Assembly: GCA_019510535.1 (NCBI GenBank)
Contig: JAEKKE010000336.1
Location: forward strand, 1 to 10,411
Reading direction: 5' to 3'
Length of the DNA stretch: 10,411 bases
Source of the DNA: Acidobacteriota bacterium
GTDB taxonomy: Bacteria > Acidobacteriota > Terriglobia > Terriglobales > Acidobacteriaceae
Part shown: positions 1-7,321 of the stretch, one piece after another
Layout: the number at the start of each line of letters is the position of its first letter
Position numbering within the stretch: the stretch's first letter is position 1
Made by a program: the position numbers and the translations under genes
The notes under the pieces: generated by a model
Told to the model about the DNA's origin: nothing
The model's database searches: none
Seen by the model: the letters and a program-made list of their open reading frames with translations, nothing else

Positions 1-298
1 TTACTTCCACGATGTGCACATCTGGAACATCAAGGCCACCGGCGCCAAGATGGTCTTCGACGTTGCGGGCAATCCGAAGAAGCCCGTTGAACATTTCGAG
101 ATCGATCACCTCGACGTACAGGCCGGCACCGCCGGACATATCAGCGCCGCGCGTGACTGGAACCTGCACGACCTGAAGCTGCAGATCGCCGACGGCAGCT
201 CCGTGGCGCTGGAGGACACGCAGAACATCAAGGGTCTCACGCAGAACTCAAAGAAGAGCGACGCCAACGCTCAAACCCCGCATAAATACGAGGAATAA
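1..298 (+). CDS. C-terminal part of a probable GH28 polygalacturonase (5' end outside window)
   Basis: The reading frame is open from the window edge (first full codon at base 2) to TAA at 296-298, giving about 98 residues of a C-terminus. The visible part consists of short repeating beta-strand units (YFHDVHIWNIKATGA, then EHFEIDHLDVQAG, then WNLHDLKLQIADGS and VALEDTQNIKGL), the rhythm of a right-handed parallel beta-helix. Acidobacterial GH28 enzymes that hydrolyse homogalacturonan typically end this way, with a 'DGS-V-L-D-t-NI-GL' turn. The catalytic aspartates of GH28 lie further upstream and cannot be checked here. The gene ends seven bases before a GH105 gene on the same strand, so the two are almost certainly one operon, which supports a pectin role. 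A pectate-lyase or other beta-helix protein is the main alternative. Confidence 0.7.
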   Translation, partial: YFHDVHIWNIKATGAKMVFDVAGNPKKPVEHFEIDHLDVQAGTAGHISAARDWNLHDLKLQIADGSSVALEDTQNIKGLTQNSKKSDANAQTPHKYEE

Positions 299-305
299 CG
301 CACGC

Positions 306-1517
306 ATGAAGACGTCGTCTCTCTTCCGCGCCGGAGTTGCATCGCTTACTCTGGCCGCTGTCTCGATCTCTGCGCACGCGCAGCAAAGTCCTAAGCCCAC
401 GCCGGAGATGCAGGCCATCATCGACAAGGACAACGGCCGCCACTTCGGCACCTCGCCCGAAGTGGCGGGTCCACTGGCGAAAGACATCTCGCCCGCGCTC
501 ACACCTGCCGCTATCGACAAGGTGATGCGCAAGGTCGCTGACTGGCAACTCAACGAGTCGCAACCCTACTTCGACAAGATCTGGACCTGGAGCGTGCTCT
601 ACAGCGGCTTCATGGCTGCCTCCGACTCGCTGGGTGATCCGAAGTATCGCAACGTCATGGCGGAGATGTCGGAGAAGTTCGAGTACCAGCCGCGCAATCC
701 CGACAAGCTGCCGAACGCCGACGACATCAGCATCGCGCAGACATACGCCGAGTTGTATCTTGCCGGCGGCAAGAAGGACGCGAAGATTATCACGCCTACC
801 ATCCACACCCTCGACACCGTTATGCCGCTGGAGACGTTGCGGCCCGGCGATCCGCGTATCCCCTGGTGGTGGTGCGACGCGCTGTTCATGGCTCCCGCCG
901 TCTATACCCGCATGTACGCGGCGACCGGCGATCACAAGTACATCGACTACATGAACGCGCAGTGGCAGCGCACCTATGACCTGCTGTGGGACAAGGACGA
1001 GCATCTCTACGCGCGCGATGCGAGCTACATCCCCAAGCGCGGACCGAACGGCAAGAAGATTTTCTGGTCGCGCGGCGAAGGCTGGGTGATGGCCGGTCTC
1101 GCCCGTACACTGCAGTTCCTGCCCAAGGACGACCCGCGGCGTCCCTTCTACGTACAGCAGCTCAAAGACATGGCCGAACGCGTCGCCCAACTGCAGGACA
1201 AGGATGGACAATGGCATGCAAGCCTACTCGATGCGGAGCACTTCCCTGCAGCCGAAACGTCAGGCGCATCGCTCTTCGTCTACGGCATGGCCTACGGCGT
1301 GAATGAAGGCATCCTCGACAAGACGAAGTACATGCCGGTGATCAAAAAAGCATGGGCCGGTCTGCTCACCAACCTCTACGCTGATGGCCGCCTGGGCAAC
1401 ATCCAACAGACCGGCGCCGAGCCCGCCTACTACCGCCCCAGCGCCAGCTACACCTACGGCGTAGGCGGCTTCCTGATGGCAGGCAGCGAGTTGAAGCGGA
1501 TGGCGAAGAAGAAGTAG
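306..1517 (+). CDS. GH105 unsaturated rhamnogalacturonyl/galacturonyl hydrolase, secreted
   Basis: This 403-residue protein begins with a Sec signal peptide (hydrophobic stretch at about residues 8-22, likely cleavage after SAHA/AQ near 26). GH105 enzymes remove the 4,5-unsaturated uronic acid left at the non-reducing end by pectin lyases, by hydrating the double bond. The (alpha/alpha)6-barrel landmarks are visible in order: DDISIAQTYAELY (about 139-151), PWWWCDALFMAP (186-197, with D191 where the catalytic Asp of YteR-like enzymes sits), FWSRGEGWVMAGL (253-265), and ETSGASLFVYGMAYG (317-331). The usual motif in the third block is RGNGW as I remember it; here it reads RGEGW. The ATG at 306 has an AGGAA at 291-295 inside the last codons of the upstream gene, so translation is probably coupled. 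The length fits the family. Exact substrate (unsaturated GalA-Rha versus unsaturated GalA-GalA) cannot be told. Confidence 0.9.
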   Translation: MKTSSLFRAGVASLTLAAVSISAHAQQSPKPTPEMQAIIDKDNGRHFGTSPEVAGPLAKDISPALTPAAIDKVMRKVADWQLNESQPYFDKIWTWSVLYSGFMAASDSLGDPKYRNVMAEMSEKFEYQPRNPDKLPNADDISIAQTYAELYLAGGKKDAKIITPTIHTLDTVMPLETLRPGDPRIPWWWCDALFMAPAVYTRMYAATGDHKYIDYMNAQWQRTYDLLWDKDEHLYARDASYIPKRGPNGKKIFWSRGEGWVMAGLARTLQFLPKDDPRRPFYVQQLKDMAERVAQLQDKDGQWHASLLDAEHFPAAETSGASLFVYGMAYGVNEGILDKTKYMPVIKKAWAGLLTNLYADGRLGNIQQTGAEPAYYRPSASYTYGVGGFLMAGSELKRMAKKK

Positions 1518-1534
1518 TTATATCTTTTTGTCTG

Positions 1535-1567
1535 TCATCCTGAGCGTAGTGAAGGACCTGCTTTCTA
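1535..1567 (+). repeat. Direct repeat, left copy (tcatcctgag...gctt)
   Basis: A 33-base unit beginning TCATCCTGAG and containing AAGGACC matches 1801-1833 at 27 of 33 positions without gaps. The two copies are in the same orientation, 266 bases apart, and bracket all the inverted repeats of the gap. Confidence 0.8.
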
Positions 1568-1568
1568 C

Positions 1569-1595
1569 TATCCTTTCGCTGATGGCGAAAGGATA
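1569..1595. repeat. Perfect 11-bp stem hairpin
   Basis: TATCCTTTCGC (1569-1579) pairs perfectly with GCGAAAGGATA (1585-1595) around a five-base loop. It is 51 bases after the GH105 stop. There is no T tract behind it on the plus strand, so a factor-independent terminator is unlikely, although it could stabilise a 3' end. It is followed by ATCGCGCTCCGCGCGA (1599-1614), which recurs with one mismatch at 10349-10364 near the right end of the window. Confidence 0.75.
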
Positions 1596-1617
1596 GATAT
1601 CGCGCTCCGCGCGAAAC

Positions 1618-1773
1618 GGGTGGGAGCCGTGGGCTTCAGTCCACGGTTTTATCGATCTTATGAGAATGGGCTTTAGCCCTGGGCTTTTGTTCTTTATGTC
1701 AGCAAAGGCCCAGGGCTAAAGCCCAAATTCTTTAAGTGGCCTATCAGCGGGCTGAAGCCCGCTGCTCCCACCC
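1618..1773. repeat. Outer inverted repeat of the island (25-base arms)
   Basis: The arm 1618-1642 (starting GGGTGGGAGC) is the reverse complement of 1749-1773 (ending GCTCCCACCC) at 22 of 25 positions. Each arm can also fold alone: CCGTGG/CCACGG at 1627-1632 and 1641-1646, and AGCGGGC/GCCCGCT at 1746-1752 and 1757-1763. The inner inverted repeat at 1668-1724 lies between the arms, so the whole can form a long nested cruciform or RNA hairpin. Confidence 0.75.
1668..1724. repeat. Inner inverted repeat (20-bp arms)
   Basis: The arm 1668-1687 (GGGCTTTAGCCCTGGGCTTT) pairs with 1704-1724 across a 16-base loop. The only imperfection is one extra G in the right arm. Such long near-perfect arms are unusual for chance and mark the centre of the repeat island. 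No T tract follows on either strand. Confidence 0.85.
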
Positions 1774-1800
1774 AGAGCTTCGCGAATCAACGTCACTTTA

Positions 1801-1833
1801 TCATCCTGAGCCTAGCTAAGGACCCGCTTCGTA
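1801..1833 (+). repeat. Direct repeat, right copy (tcatcctgag...gctt)
   Basis: Partner of 1535-1567 (27 of 33 identical, ungapped). It lies just before the terminator hairpin at 1851-1877. The length and divergence argue against a fresh target-site duplication; two members of one dispersed repeat family is the simpler reading. Confidence 0.8.
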
Positions 1834-1850
1834 GCCCACTGCAAACACAA

Positions 1851-1877
1851 AAGAGGCACCCCATCGGGGTGCCTCTT
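1851..1877 (-). terminator. Rho-independent terminator of the PL22 gene (possibly bidirectional)
   Basis: AAGAGGCACCCC (1851-1862) and GGGGTGCCTCTT (1866-1877) form a perfect 12-bp stem with a three-base loop. Read on the minus strand it begins 17 bases after the lyase stop codon and runs into TTTTGTGTTTGC, a fair U tract. On the plus strand it is followed by CTCTTTCCC, a weaker one, so it may also stop transcripts from the GH28-GH105 operon that pass the repeat island. Confidence 0.9.
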
Positions 1878-1893
1878 CTCTTTCCCTCCACAC

Positions 1894-3234
1894 TTACTTC
1901 GCCTTCTCAATCTCCACACCAAACACATACGTCGGTCCAAACATATTCGACCGGAAGATCACCATCTTCATATCCGGCGTAAAGCTTACATTCGGCTCCA
2001 GCGTGTAGTTGTGCTTGCTCATATTCACCAGCTTCTCCGACTGGAAAGCCCATGGCTGGACGTACTCCGGACCATCCATCATGCCTTCGCTCTGGACCTT
2101 CTTCGCATGGAAGAGATAGATCCACTCCCCATCAGGAGCACGAGCTACCTGGTGAGGGTCGCCGCCGTCGCCCGTAAACAGACCAGCCTTCTCATTCACG
2201 TTGAAGTGAATCGACCACTCGTTGCGATCCATGTGATACCAGTTGCGCTTACCCGTCTCCAGATTCAGAGAGGCCAGCCAGAAGTCCTCGCCTTTGGGCG
2301 TTTGCAGATCGTAGTAGACGGTCTTTCCATCCTGTCCCCAGAACTCGTGTCCCGCGATCTCCATCGCCATGGTGCGCTTGTGCATCAGCCGGTTGTGCGT
2401 GCCGTCGGTCCAGATGGTCCAGATACGATCGACCTTCTGCCACGGGCCCTCGTGACAGTACATCAGCAGCTTGGGATCGCTGGGAGAGAAGAGCAGGTGA
2501 TTCACCCAGTCGGTCGAGTGCAGCAGCGTCGTGACCTTGCCGTTACGCAAATCAAGGGTATACAGCACCAGCGGAATCCTCGCGGCAAGACGACGCTCCA
2601 TCATCTCGCCCTTGTTCAGCGGCTGATCCAGTGGACTAGTCTGCGAAACACCCGCAGCGGGCTGTCCTGTTGCCGTGCGTCCGTTGCGGCCATACTGTTC
2701 GTTCGGACGATCTTCTTCGTCATAGGTGCCTGCAGCCAGCGTCTCGTCGGCATTCACTGAGACGATGTTCCCGCGTGGCGGCAGCTTGGCGAGCATGGTG
2801 GTCTCGCCCGTATCGACGTTGGTCTTGTAGACCGCACGCTCCTCGCTCTTCACATAGAAGATGCTCTGCGTCTTGTGACCTACCTCCAGCGTGCGAACCT
2901 TACCCTTTACCACGCTGCGCGACTTGAGGGTGTGCAGATCCAGCACGAAGATGCCTTCCGGCGTGGTGTAGGCCATCTCTTTACCGTCGGGAGTATAGGA
3001 GTTGACGTTGAAATAGAAGCTGGCGGAGCCGGGCTCATCGGTCAGACGAATGACGCGATGCCCAGTGTCTTTGTCGATCCAGCTCTTGGGGGGATGCGCG
3101 ATCTCCTCAGGCGTGGGACGCTTGTCGGCGGGACGGCGATCATTGGGGACGTTGAAGTCCTGGGCGGCAGACAGAGCCGGACAGAGCAATACGCCGGCGG
3201 CAAGGGGGACGAGTACAGCTACCTTGAAGCGCAT
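1894..3234 (-). CDS. PL22-type oligogalacturonate lyase, exported
   Basis: The 446-residue product has a signal peptide (hydrophobic residues 5-22, likely cleavage near LSAA/QDF at 24-25) followed by a WD40/TolB-like seven-bladed propeller. PL22 enzymes split short oligogalacturonides, chiefly digalacturonate, by metal-assisted beta-elimination. Matches to the family include TGHRVIRLT (57-65), CHEGPWQKVDRIW (260-272, H261 being the expected catalytic base), GHEFW (295-299, H296 an expected metal ligand), H343 before FTGDGGD, and SFTPD (417-421). In the characterised Dickeya/Yersinia enzymes, as I recall them, SFTPD is preceded by Q-V-T-H-P-H-P; here it is preceded by Y-T-L-E-P-N-V, so three expected metal ligands differ. 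Start chosen at 3234 because AGGAG lies eight bases before it and a signal peptide follows at once; the frame is open further upstream into the receptor gene. It sits 94 bases behind the receptor, likely co-transcribed. Confidence 0.85.
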   Translation of the reverse strand: MRFKVAVLVPLAAGVLLCPALSAAQDFNVPNDRRPADKRPTPEEIAHPPKSWIDKDTGHRVIRLTDEPGSASFYFNVNSYTPDGKEMAYTTPEGIFVLDLHTLKSRSVVKGKVRTLEVGHKTQSIFYVKSEERAVYKTNVDTGETTMLAKLPPRGNIVSVNADETLAAGTYDEEDRPNEQYGRNGRTATGQPAAGVSQTSPLDQPLNKGEMMERRLAARIPLVLYTLDLRNGKVTTLLHSTDWVNHLLFSPSDPKLLMYCHEGPWQKVDRIWTIWTDGTHNRLMHKRTMAMEIAGHEFWGQDGKTVYYDLQTPKGEDFWLASLNLETGKRNWYHMDRNEWSIHFNVNEKAGLFTGDGGDPHQVARAPDGEWIYLFHAKKVQSEGMMDGPEYVQPWAFQSEKLVNMSKHNYTLEPNVSFTPDMKMVIFRSNMFGPTYVFGVEIEKAK

Positions 3235-3242
3235 ACAACATA

Positions 3243-3247
3243 CTCCT
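3243..3247 (-). promoter_or_regulatory. Ribosome binding site deciding the PL22 start
   Basis: AGGAG on the minus strand stands eight bases before the ATG at 3234. The frame stays open for 64 more codons upstream, overlapping the receptor gene, but those residues are low-complexity A/S/R-rich and precede the signal peptide, so this site fixes the start. Confidence 0.85.
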
Positions 3248-3282
3248 GCGGTGCAGATTGTCGGTAAGAAAATTGAGCCCCA

Positions 3283-3297
3283 CATGACGTCGTCATG
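3283..3297. repeat. 15-base palindrome in the receptor-lyase gap
   Basis: CATGACG (3283-3289) and CGTCATG (3291-3297) are exact reverse complements around a single base. The site lies 31 bases after the receptor stop (minus strand) and about 49 bases before the lyase start. It has no T tract and would be a poor RNA hairpin because of the one-base loop, so a DNA-binding site is possible; chance cannot be excluded. Confidence 0.45.
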
Positions 3298-3328
3298 CAG
3301 GGCCCATGAGTTGTGAGGACTACTTACG

Positions 3329-6300
3329 TTAGAAGTTGAGGTGACCCGCGAGCTGGAAGCTGCGCGGAGTGCTGGCACTGCTGATGCTGGTGATGGTGCC
3401 GAACGCTGTCGTGCCCCACTGTGCATTTGGGTTGCCCAGGATGGGATGGTTCAGTACGTTCGAAGCCGTCACTTCAAACTGGAAGTTGATGGATTCACGG
3501 ATTGGAATTGTGCGCCGAAGCGCGGCATCCAGAGTGAGAGCCGCAGGATTCTTCAGTCCAAGCGCCTGAGTGCGAGGTGCGTTCCCCAGCAGGTATATTG
3601 GCGTGCTTCCAGTGGAAATGCTCTTCGGCGCCTGGAAGGCCGTCGAATCAAGGTACTTGGCCGCGGAGCATCCCGCCCCTCCAAGGTTACAGGCGATGCT
3701 GCTGCCCCCCTTGCCGTAGTTGCTACCGTTGCGACCAGATCCGACATAGGACGGATTCAAGTCGGGCATGCAGCGTCCCTGAAGAGGATTTGATCCGGTT
3801 GCCGTCGAAAGCGTGTTGCAGCTTGCGTCCGTATTCCAGACCACAGCGACCGGCGTTCCAGTGCTATAGGTGAAGATGTTCGAAAGCTGCCAATCGCTGA
3901 AGAGCGTACGGGTCGCCAGATGACTACCGCTGAATCCGCTCTTACCAAACGGCATCTTCCAGACACCGTAGGCGTGGATCGTATGCGGCGACGAGATGGT
4001 AGTGACACCACGGTCAATGCGATCCTGCGCCCAGCTCTGCGTACCGCCCGAGATCGCGGCCTGCGGAATCGCGAAGCCGCTGCGGAAGGTTCCGTCATTG
4101 CCGACATTCTTCGACCACGTGTAGTTGAAGTTGAAGGTAAGCCCACGCGACATGCGTTGCTGGACGGTCACCTGAAGAGAGTTGTAGCTGAAGTTACCAA
4201 CGTTGCCCCACGTATCCGTAACACCGGAGTACTGCGGAAATGCCGTCAGACCTTGAGCGATCGTAGCGGCTCCTCCATTGCTGGCCGCAGCCGCATTCTG
4301 GAAGCTCTGTGGAATATTGATACCCGGCATCGAGGCCTGTGCCTTGGCCACGTTCGCCGGGGTTGCCGGTGCAATCAGGATCGGCGTCTTACCGTCGACG
4401 GCCGTTACACTTCCAAGACCGGCGAGGTAGGTGGGGTTGAGTTGATTTGACCAGTAGCCACGGGCGTTTGAGGCGTTCGAGGTCGAATTGATGAGATGGT
4501 GGCTCTGATTGCCAACGTAGTTGATGGCCAGCACCATATCCTTCGTCAACGAATGCTGAATACCCACGTTGTAGAACGTGAAGTTCGGAGCGCGGCTGGA
4601 GAAGTATGGGTCGGCATAGCTCACACCTTGTCCCGTTACCATCCTTCCGTTGCTCAAGTAGAAGCCGGTGTTCAGCCCCAGTGTCGCAGGTCCAGGAGTA
4701 GGAGCTGTCGGATATGCCTGGCCACCAAAGAGAGCCGTGTTGGCCATGCCCATCGCCTGGAACGCGCTGCTGTTGTTGAGATAGTACGACGGCCCCGCAC
4801 CTGCGCCCGTGGTGACTTCCGCCGGCGACGCAATGCTGGTATTGAAGCCCAACTGGCCGGTTCCGTTGAACGCTCCGCCACGGCCGCCTACACCGCCGCC
4901 CTGAGAGAAGACGCGTCCGATGCCGAGGCGAAGGACTGTCTTATCATCCAGCGCATAGGTAAGACCTACGCGCGGGCCCCAGTTCTTCCAATAGGTTTGC
5001 ACCGGCGTGCGGCACTGGCAGCTCGCCGCTGCGCCGCCATAGTTACCCGCGAACTGAATCGCACCCGGTGTTCCGGTATAAGGATTCGTCAGGTTCGGAT
5101 TCAGGAAGCTCCAGCGATCCTTCACCTCGTGATAGGGCGGCAGATAGTCCCAGCGAAGTCCTGCATCCAACGTCAGCTTTTCCGTGATTCTCCAGGTATC
5201 AGAGACATAGGGAGCAATCGGGCGATATCGCCCGCCAACCTCACTGACCGGACGGAGCTGCAGACTTGGGCTGCCACCGATGGCGCCCAGCAGGAAGCTG
5301 GCATAGGAGTAACCGGAGGAGCTGGAAAGCGTCTGCGAGTTTGCTCCGAAGTTCGCGGTTGAGAAGTTATTGAAGACCATCTGCAGCAAGCCGGTGTAGG
5401 TATCGGGATTGGCGTTGTTGATCTGCTGCCACTGGACCTGGATACCGGCTGTGACCGAGTGCTTGCCTTTGGTCCACAACACGTTATCGAGAATGGTGTA
5501 GTTGTTCGGCGTCGTCTTTTGCGTTGAGACGGCATCGGTAGCGCCGGTCCAGGTTTGCAGCGCGACCGAGCTTGCGCCGCCAGCTGTAAACGTCATACCC
5601 GGGAAGGTCTGACCCGCCTGGCCTGCAGGCAGGTTCGTGGCGCCAAGATCCCCGATCTGATAACCCGGAACATTCTGGGTTGCATTCTTGATGTCCTGGA
5701 AGAACCGCACGAAACCGAACTTCAACTGGTTCACCAGGTTGTTGTTGATGGTGTAGACGTCCTGTACATCGAAGATCTTCGGATAGATCGTCGCGAGATT
5801 TCCGCCAGTGTAGGGCTGCGGCAAGAAGGGTGCGCTGTAGTTATTCAGATAACCGACCTTACCGATCGCGCCTACCGTCGAGATGCGGTGGTTGGGTGTG
5901 ATCTGAAAGTCAACGCGGTAGTCGACGGTGTAGTTATCGAAGCCGTACGGAACGCTGCCGAGATAGTTGTTCGTCGTACCGGAGTTTGAGGGCTGGGGCA
6001 GATAGTTCTGGGCCGCCTTCGCGAACGGAGACAGATAGCTGCTCGGAATTACGTTGTAGGTCGGAACGCCGTTCTTGGATCCCTGAAATGGCTTACGTGT
6101 GCAGGTTCCACCGGAGCAGCTCGTTGTTGTGGGGTCGAACAGCGCGGGACTGGATGTACCGAGCAGCTCCGTGAAGTCACCCTGACGCTCGAGAAGCGTT
6201 GGAAGCGTGTAAGCCACCGGACCACGCACCGTACGGTTGTGATAGCGGTCGTAGGCAACGAAGAAGAAGACACGCTTCGTGCCCGGCACGTGGCCACCGA

Positions 6301-7276
6301 CACTGGCGGACAACTCATTCTGGTGATCGACGGGCTTCGGCGCAGCAACCTGCCCGCCCTTGCCGTCGGAGACCGTCTGCGCCTTGGTCAACAGCGGCCA
6401 TGCATCCAGCGCTGTATTCCGGATGTAGTCCGAGACCTGGCCGTGATAGCCCAACGTGCCCGACTTGATGGTGAAGTTCTGCGCGCCAGCGCCGGAGTAT
6501 TCCACGGGCGGCGTGCTGGTAAGAACCTGTGTCTGGTCAATGGATTCGATCGAGAATGCCTGCGAGACCAGGCGGTTGTCGCCCTGCTGGCTGACCGTCT
6601 GCGCGGGCAGACCATCCACGTAGAGCTGACCGAGATAATTTCCCGTGCCGCCAACGATGGGCAGACGAGCACCGCCCTGTGCGCCAGGCGCCAGGGCTCC
6701 AAATGCGGTTGCATCGCGCTGGGCGTTGTTCGTTACCAGCGGAAGATTGGAATATGCCTCGTTCTCGATCGTCAGACCAAGCGATGCGTTCGTGGTCTCC
6801 AACTGCGGCGGAGCTTCATTGATGGTCACGACGTCCGTCGCAGCACCGACGGTTAGCGTCACATCGAAGCCGGTAACGGTCAGGGCGTTGACGGTCAGGT
6901 TCTTCTGGATGAACTCCTGGAAGCCTTCGTGCTTCACGTCGACGGTATAGATGCCCGGCGGCAGCGGGGCAATGGAATACAGGCCGGCGCCCGTGCTCTG
7001 ACGGGTGGTCTGCGTGCCGGTTCCCTGGTTGGTAAGGATGATGGTTGCGTCCGGAACTGCGGCTCCGGTGCTGTCTGTCACTGAGCCCTGCAGCCCGCCT
7101 TCACCGCCGGTCTGTGCCGGCAATATGCCCGGCATCAGCACAACAGCGAGAAGGGCCAGCATACCCAGCAGACGACTCCGCTTGGGACCCAGTAGACGGC
7201 TCCGCCTGGAACCCAGTAGACGGTTCCACCTGGAAGACACAAAGCGCTCACACGGCTCCAAAAGGGTTGTTGCCAT
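3329..7276 (-). CDS. Oar-like TonB-dependent outer-membrane receptor
   Basis: The 1315-residue protein is the likely outer-membrane importer for pectin- or arabinan-derived oligosaccharides, driven by TonB. Order of parts: a basic N-terminal region with a threefold RLLG repeat (16-39), a hydrophobic signal segment (39-54, ending LPAQ), a carboxypeptidase-regulatory-like beta-sandwich (about 61-145: GGLQGSVTDSTGAAVPDA ... GIYTVDVKHEGFQ), a plug-like region (about 150-275: LPIVGGTGNYLGQLYVDG, IESIDQTQVLTS, EYSGAGAQNF), then a long beta-barrel rich in aromatic strands, ending LAGHLNF with the terminal Phe usual for barrel assembly. AGGAGG four bases before ATG 7276 supports this start; a second Met at residue 39 would give a shorter classical signal peptide. 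No SusD-type lipoprotein is adjacent, as is usual in Acidobacteriota. Substrate is inferred only from the neighbours. Confidence 0.9.
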   Translation of the reverse strand: MATTLLEPCERFVSSRWNRLLGSRRSRLLGPKRSRLLGMLALLAVVLMPGILPAQTGGEGGLQGSVTDSTGAAVPDATIILTNQGTGTQTTRQSTGAGLYSIAPLPPGIYTVDVKHEGFQEFIQKNLTVNALTVTGFDVTLTVGAATDVVTINEAPPQLETTNASLGLTIENEAYSNLPLVTNNAQRDATAFGALAPGAQGGARLPIVGGTGNYLGQLYVDGLPAQTVSQQGDNRLVSQAFSIESIDQTQVLTSTPPVEYSGAGAQNFTIKSGTLGYHGQVSDYIRNTALDAWPLLTKAQTVSDGKGGQVAAPKPVDHQNELSASVGGHVPGTKRVFFFVAYDRYHNRTVRGPVAYTLPTLLERQGDFTELLGTSSPALFDPTTTSCSGGTCTRKPFQGSKNGVPTYNVIPSSYLSPFAKAAQNYLPQPSNSGTTNNYLGSVPYGFDNYTVDYRVDFQITPNHRISTVGAIGKVGYLNNYSAPFLPQPYTGGNLATIYPKIFDVQDVYTINNNLVNQLKFGFVRFFQDIKNATQNVPGYQIGDLGATNLPAGQAGQTFPGMTFTAGGASSVALQTWTGATDAVSTQKTTPNNYTILDNVLWTKGKHSVTAGIQVQWQQINNANPDTYTGLLQMVFNNFSTANFGANSQTLSSSSGYSYASFLLGAIGGSPSLQLRPVSEVGGRYRPIAPYVSDTWRITEKLTLDAGLRWDYLPPYHEVKDRWSFLNPNLTNPYTGTPGAIQFAGNYGGAAASCQCRTPVQTYWKNWGPRVGLTYALDDKTVLRLGIGRVFSQGGGVGGRGGAFNGTGQLGFNTSIASPAEVTTGAGAGPSYYLNNSSAFQAMGMANTALFGGQAYPTAPTPGPATLGLNTGFYLSNGRMVTGQGVSYADPYFSSRAPNFTFYNVGIQHSLTKDMVLAINYVGNQSHHLINSTSNASNARGYWSNQLNPTYLAGLGSVTAVDGKTPILIAPATPANVAKAQASMPGINIPQSFQNAAAASNGGAATIAQGLTAFPQYSGVTDTWGNVGNFSYNSLQVTVQQRMSRGLTFNFNYTWSKNVGNDGTFRSGFAIPQAAISGGTQSWAQDRIDRGVTTISSPHTIHAYGVWKMPFGKSGFSGSHLATRTLFSDWQLSNIFTYSTGTPVAVVWNTDASCNTLSTATGSNPLQGRCMPDLNPSYVGSGRNGSNYGKGGSSIACNLGGAGCSAAKYLDSTAFQAPKSISTGSTPIYLLGNAPRTQALGLKNPAALTLDAALRRTIPIRESINFQFEVTASNVLNHPILGNPNAQWGTTAFGTITSISSASTPRSFQLAGHLNF
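7164..7235 (-). repeat. Three tandem 24-bp repeats in the receptor's N-terminal codons
   Basis: Units 7164-7187, 7188-7211 and 7212-7235 are adjacent, equal in length and in frame, each starting CCCAG(C/T)AGACG on the plus strand. Translated, they give residues 16-39: RWNRLLGS, RRSRLLGP, KRSRLLGM. Each unit adds two or more positive charges just before the signal-peptide core. The unit length is a multiple of three, so copy-number change would lengthen or shorten the n-region without a frameshift. Confidence 0.9.
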
Positions 7277-7280
7277 ATTT

Positions 7281-7286
7281 CCTCCT
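7281..7286 (-). promoter_or_regulatory. Ribosome binding site of the receptor gene
   Basis: A full AGGAGG on the minus strand lies four bases before ATG 7276. It favours the long form, including the RLLG repeats, over the internal Met at residue 39. Confidence 0.8.
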
Positions 7287-7321
7287 GCGACTCCAAATCT
7301 TGTCGTTGGATGTCCATCGGA

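Larger units (their letters stand above)
1518..1850. repeat. Intergenic repeat island between convergent operons
   Basis: No gene is supported in the 376 bases between the GH105 stop and the PL22 stop. The stretch is instead a layered set of repeats: an outer direct repeat (1535-1567 and 1801-1833), a short hairpin (1569-1595), an outer inverted repeat (1618-1642 and 1749-1773) and an inner inverted repeat (1668-1687 and 1704-1724). The direct repeats enclose the inverted ones. There is no open frame for a transposase. The arrangement resembles REP/MITE-like dispersed intergenic elements; the motifs look like those I associate with Terriglobales genomes, but copy number cannot be judged from this window. 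Confidence 0.75.

Noticed and set aside
237..1217. Long minus-strand open frame (326 codons) opposite the GH105 gene
   Set aside because: It is antisense to a strongly supported GH105 gene, has a V/L/R/H-rich composition typical of the complement of GC-rich codons, and shows no recognisable domain.
1535..1833. Direct repeats as target-site duplications of an insertion sequence
   Set aside because: At 33 bases with six mismatches they are too long and divergent for a recent duplication, and there is no transposase between them.
1518..1850. CRISPR array
   Set aside because: The repeats are not evenly spaced units with unique spacers; they are nested inverted repeats with one direct pair.
3235..3426. 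Upstream extension of the PL22 reading frame by 64 codons
   Set aside because: It would overlap the receptor gene by 98 bases and place low-complexity residues before a signal peptide; AGGAG before 3234 marks the true start.
4496..5362. Plus-strand open frame of 288 codons inside the receptor gene, plus others at 2011-2760, 5555-5989 and 6239-6856
   Set aside because: All are antisense shadows of well-supported minus-strand genes, with no plausible ribosome site or family match.
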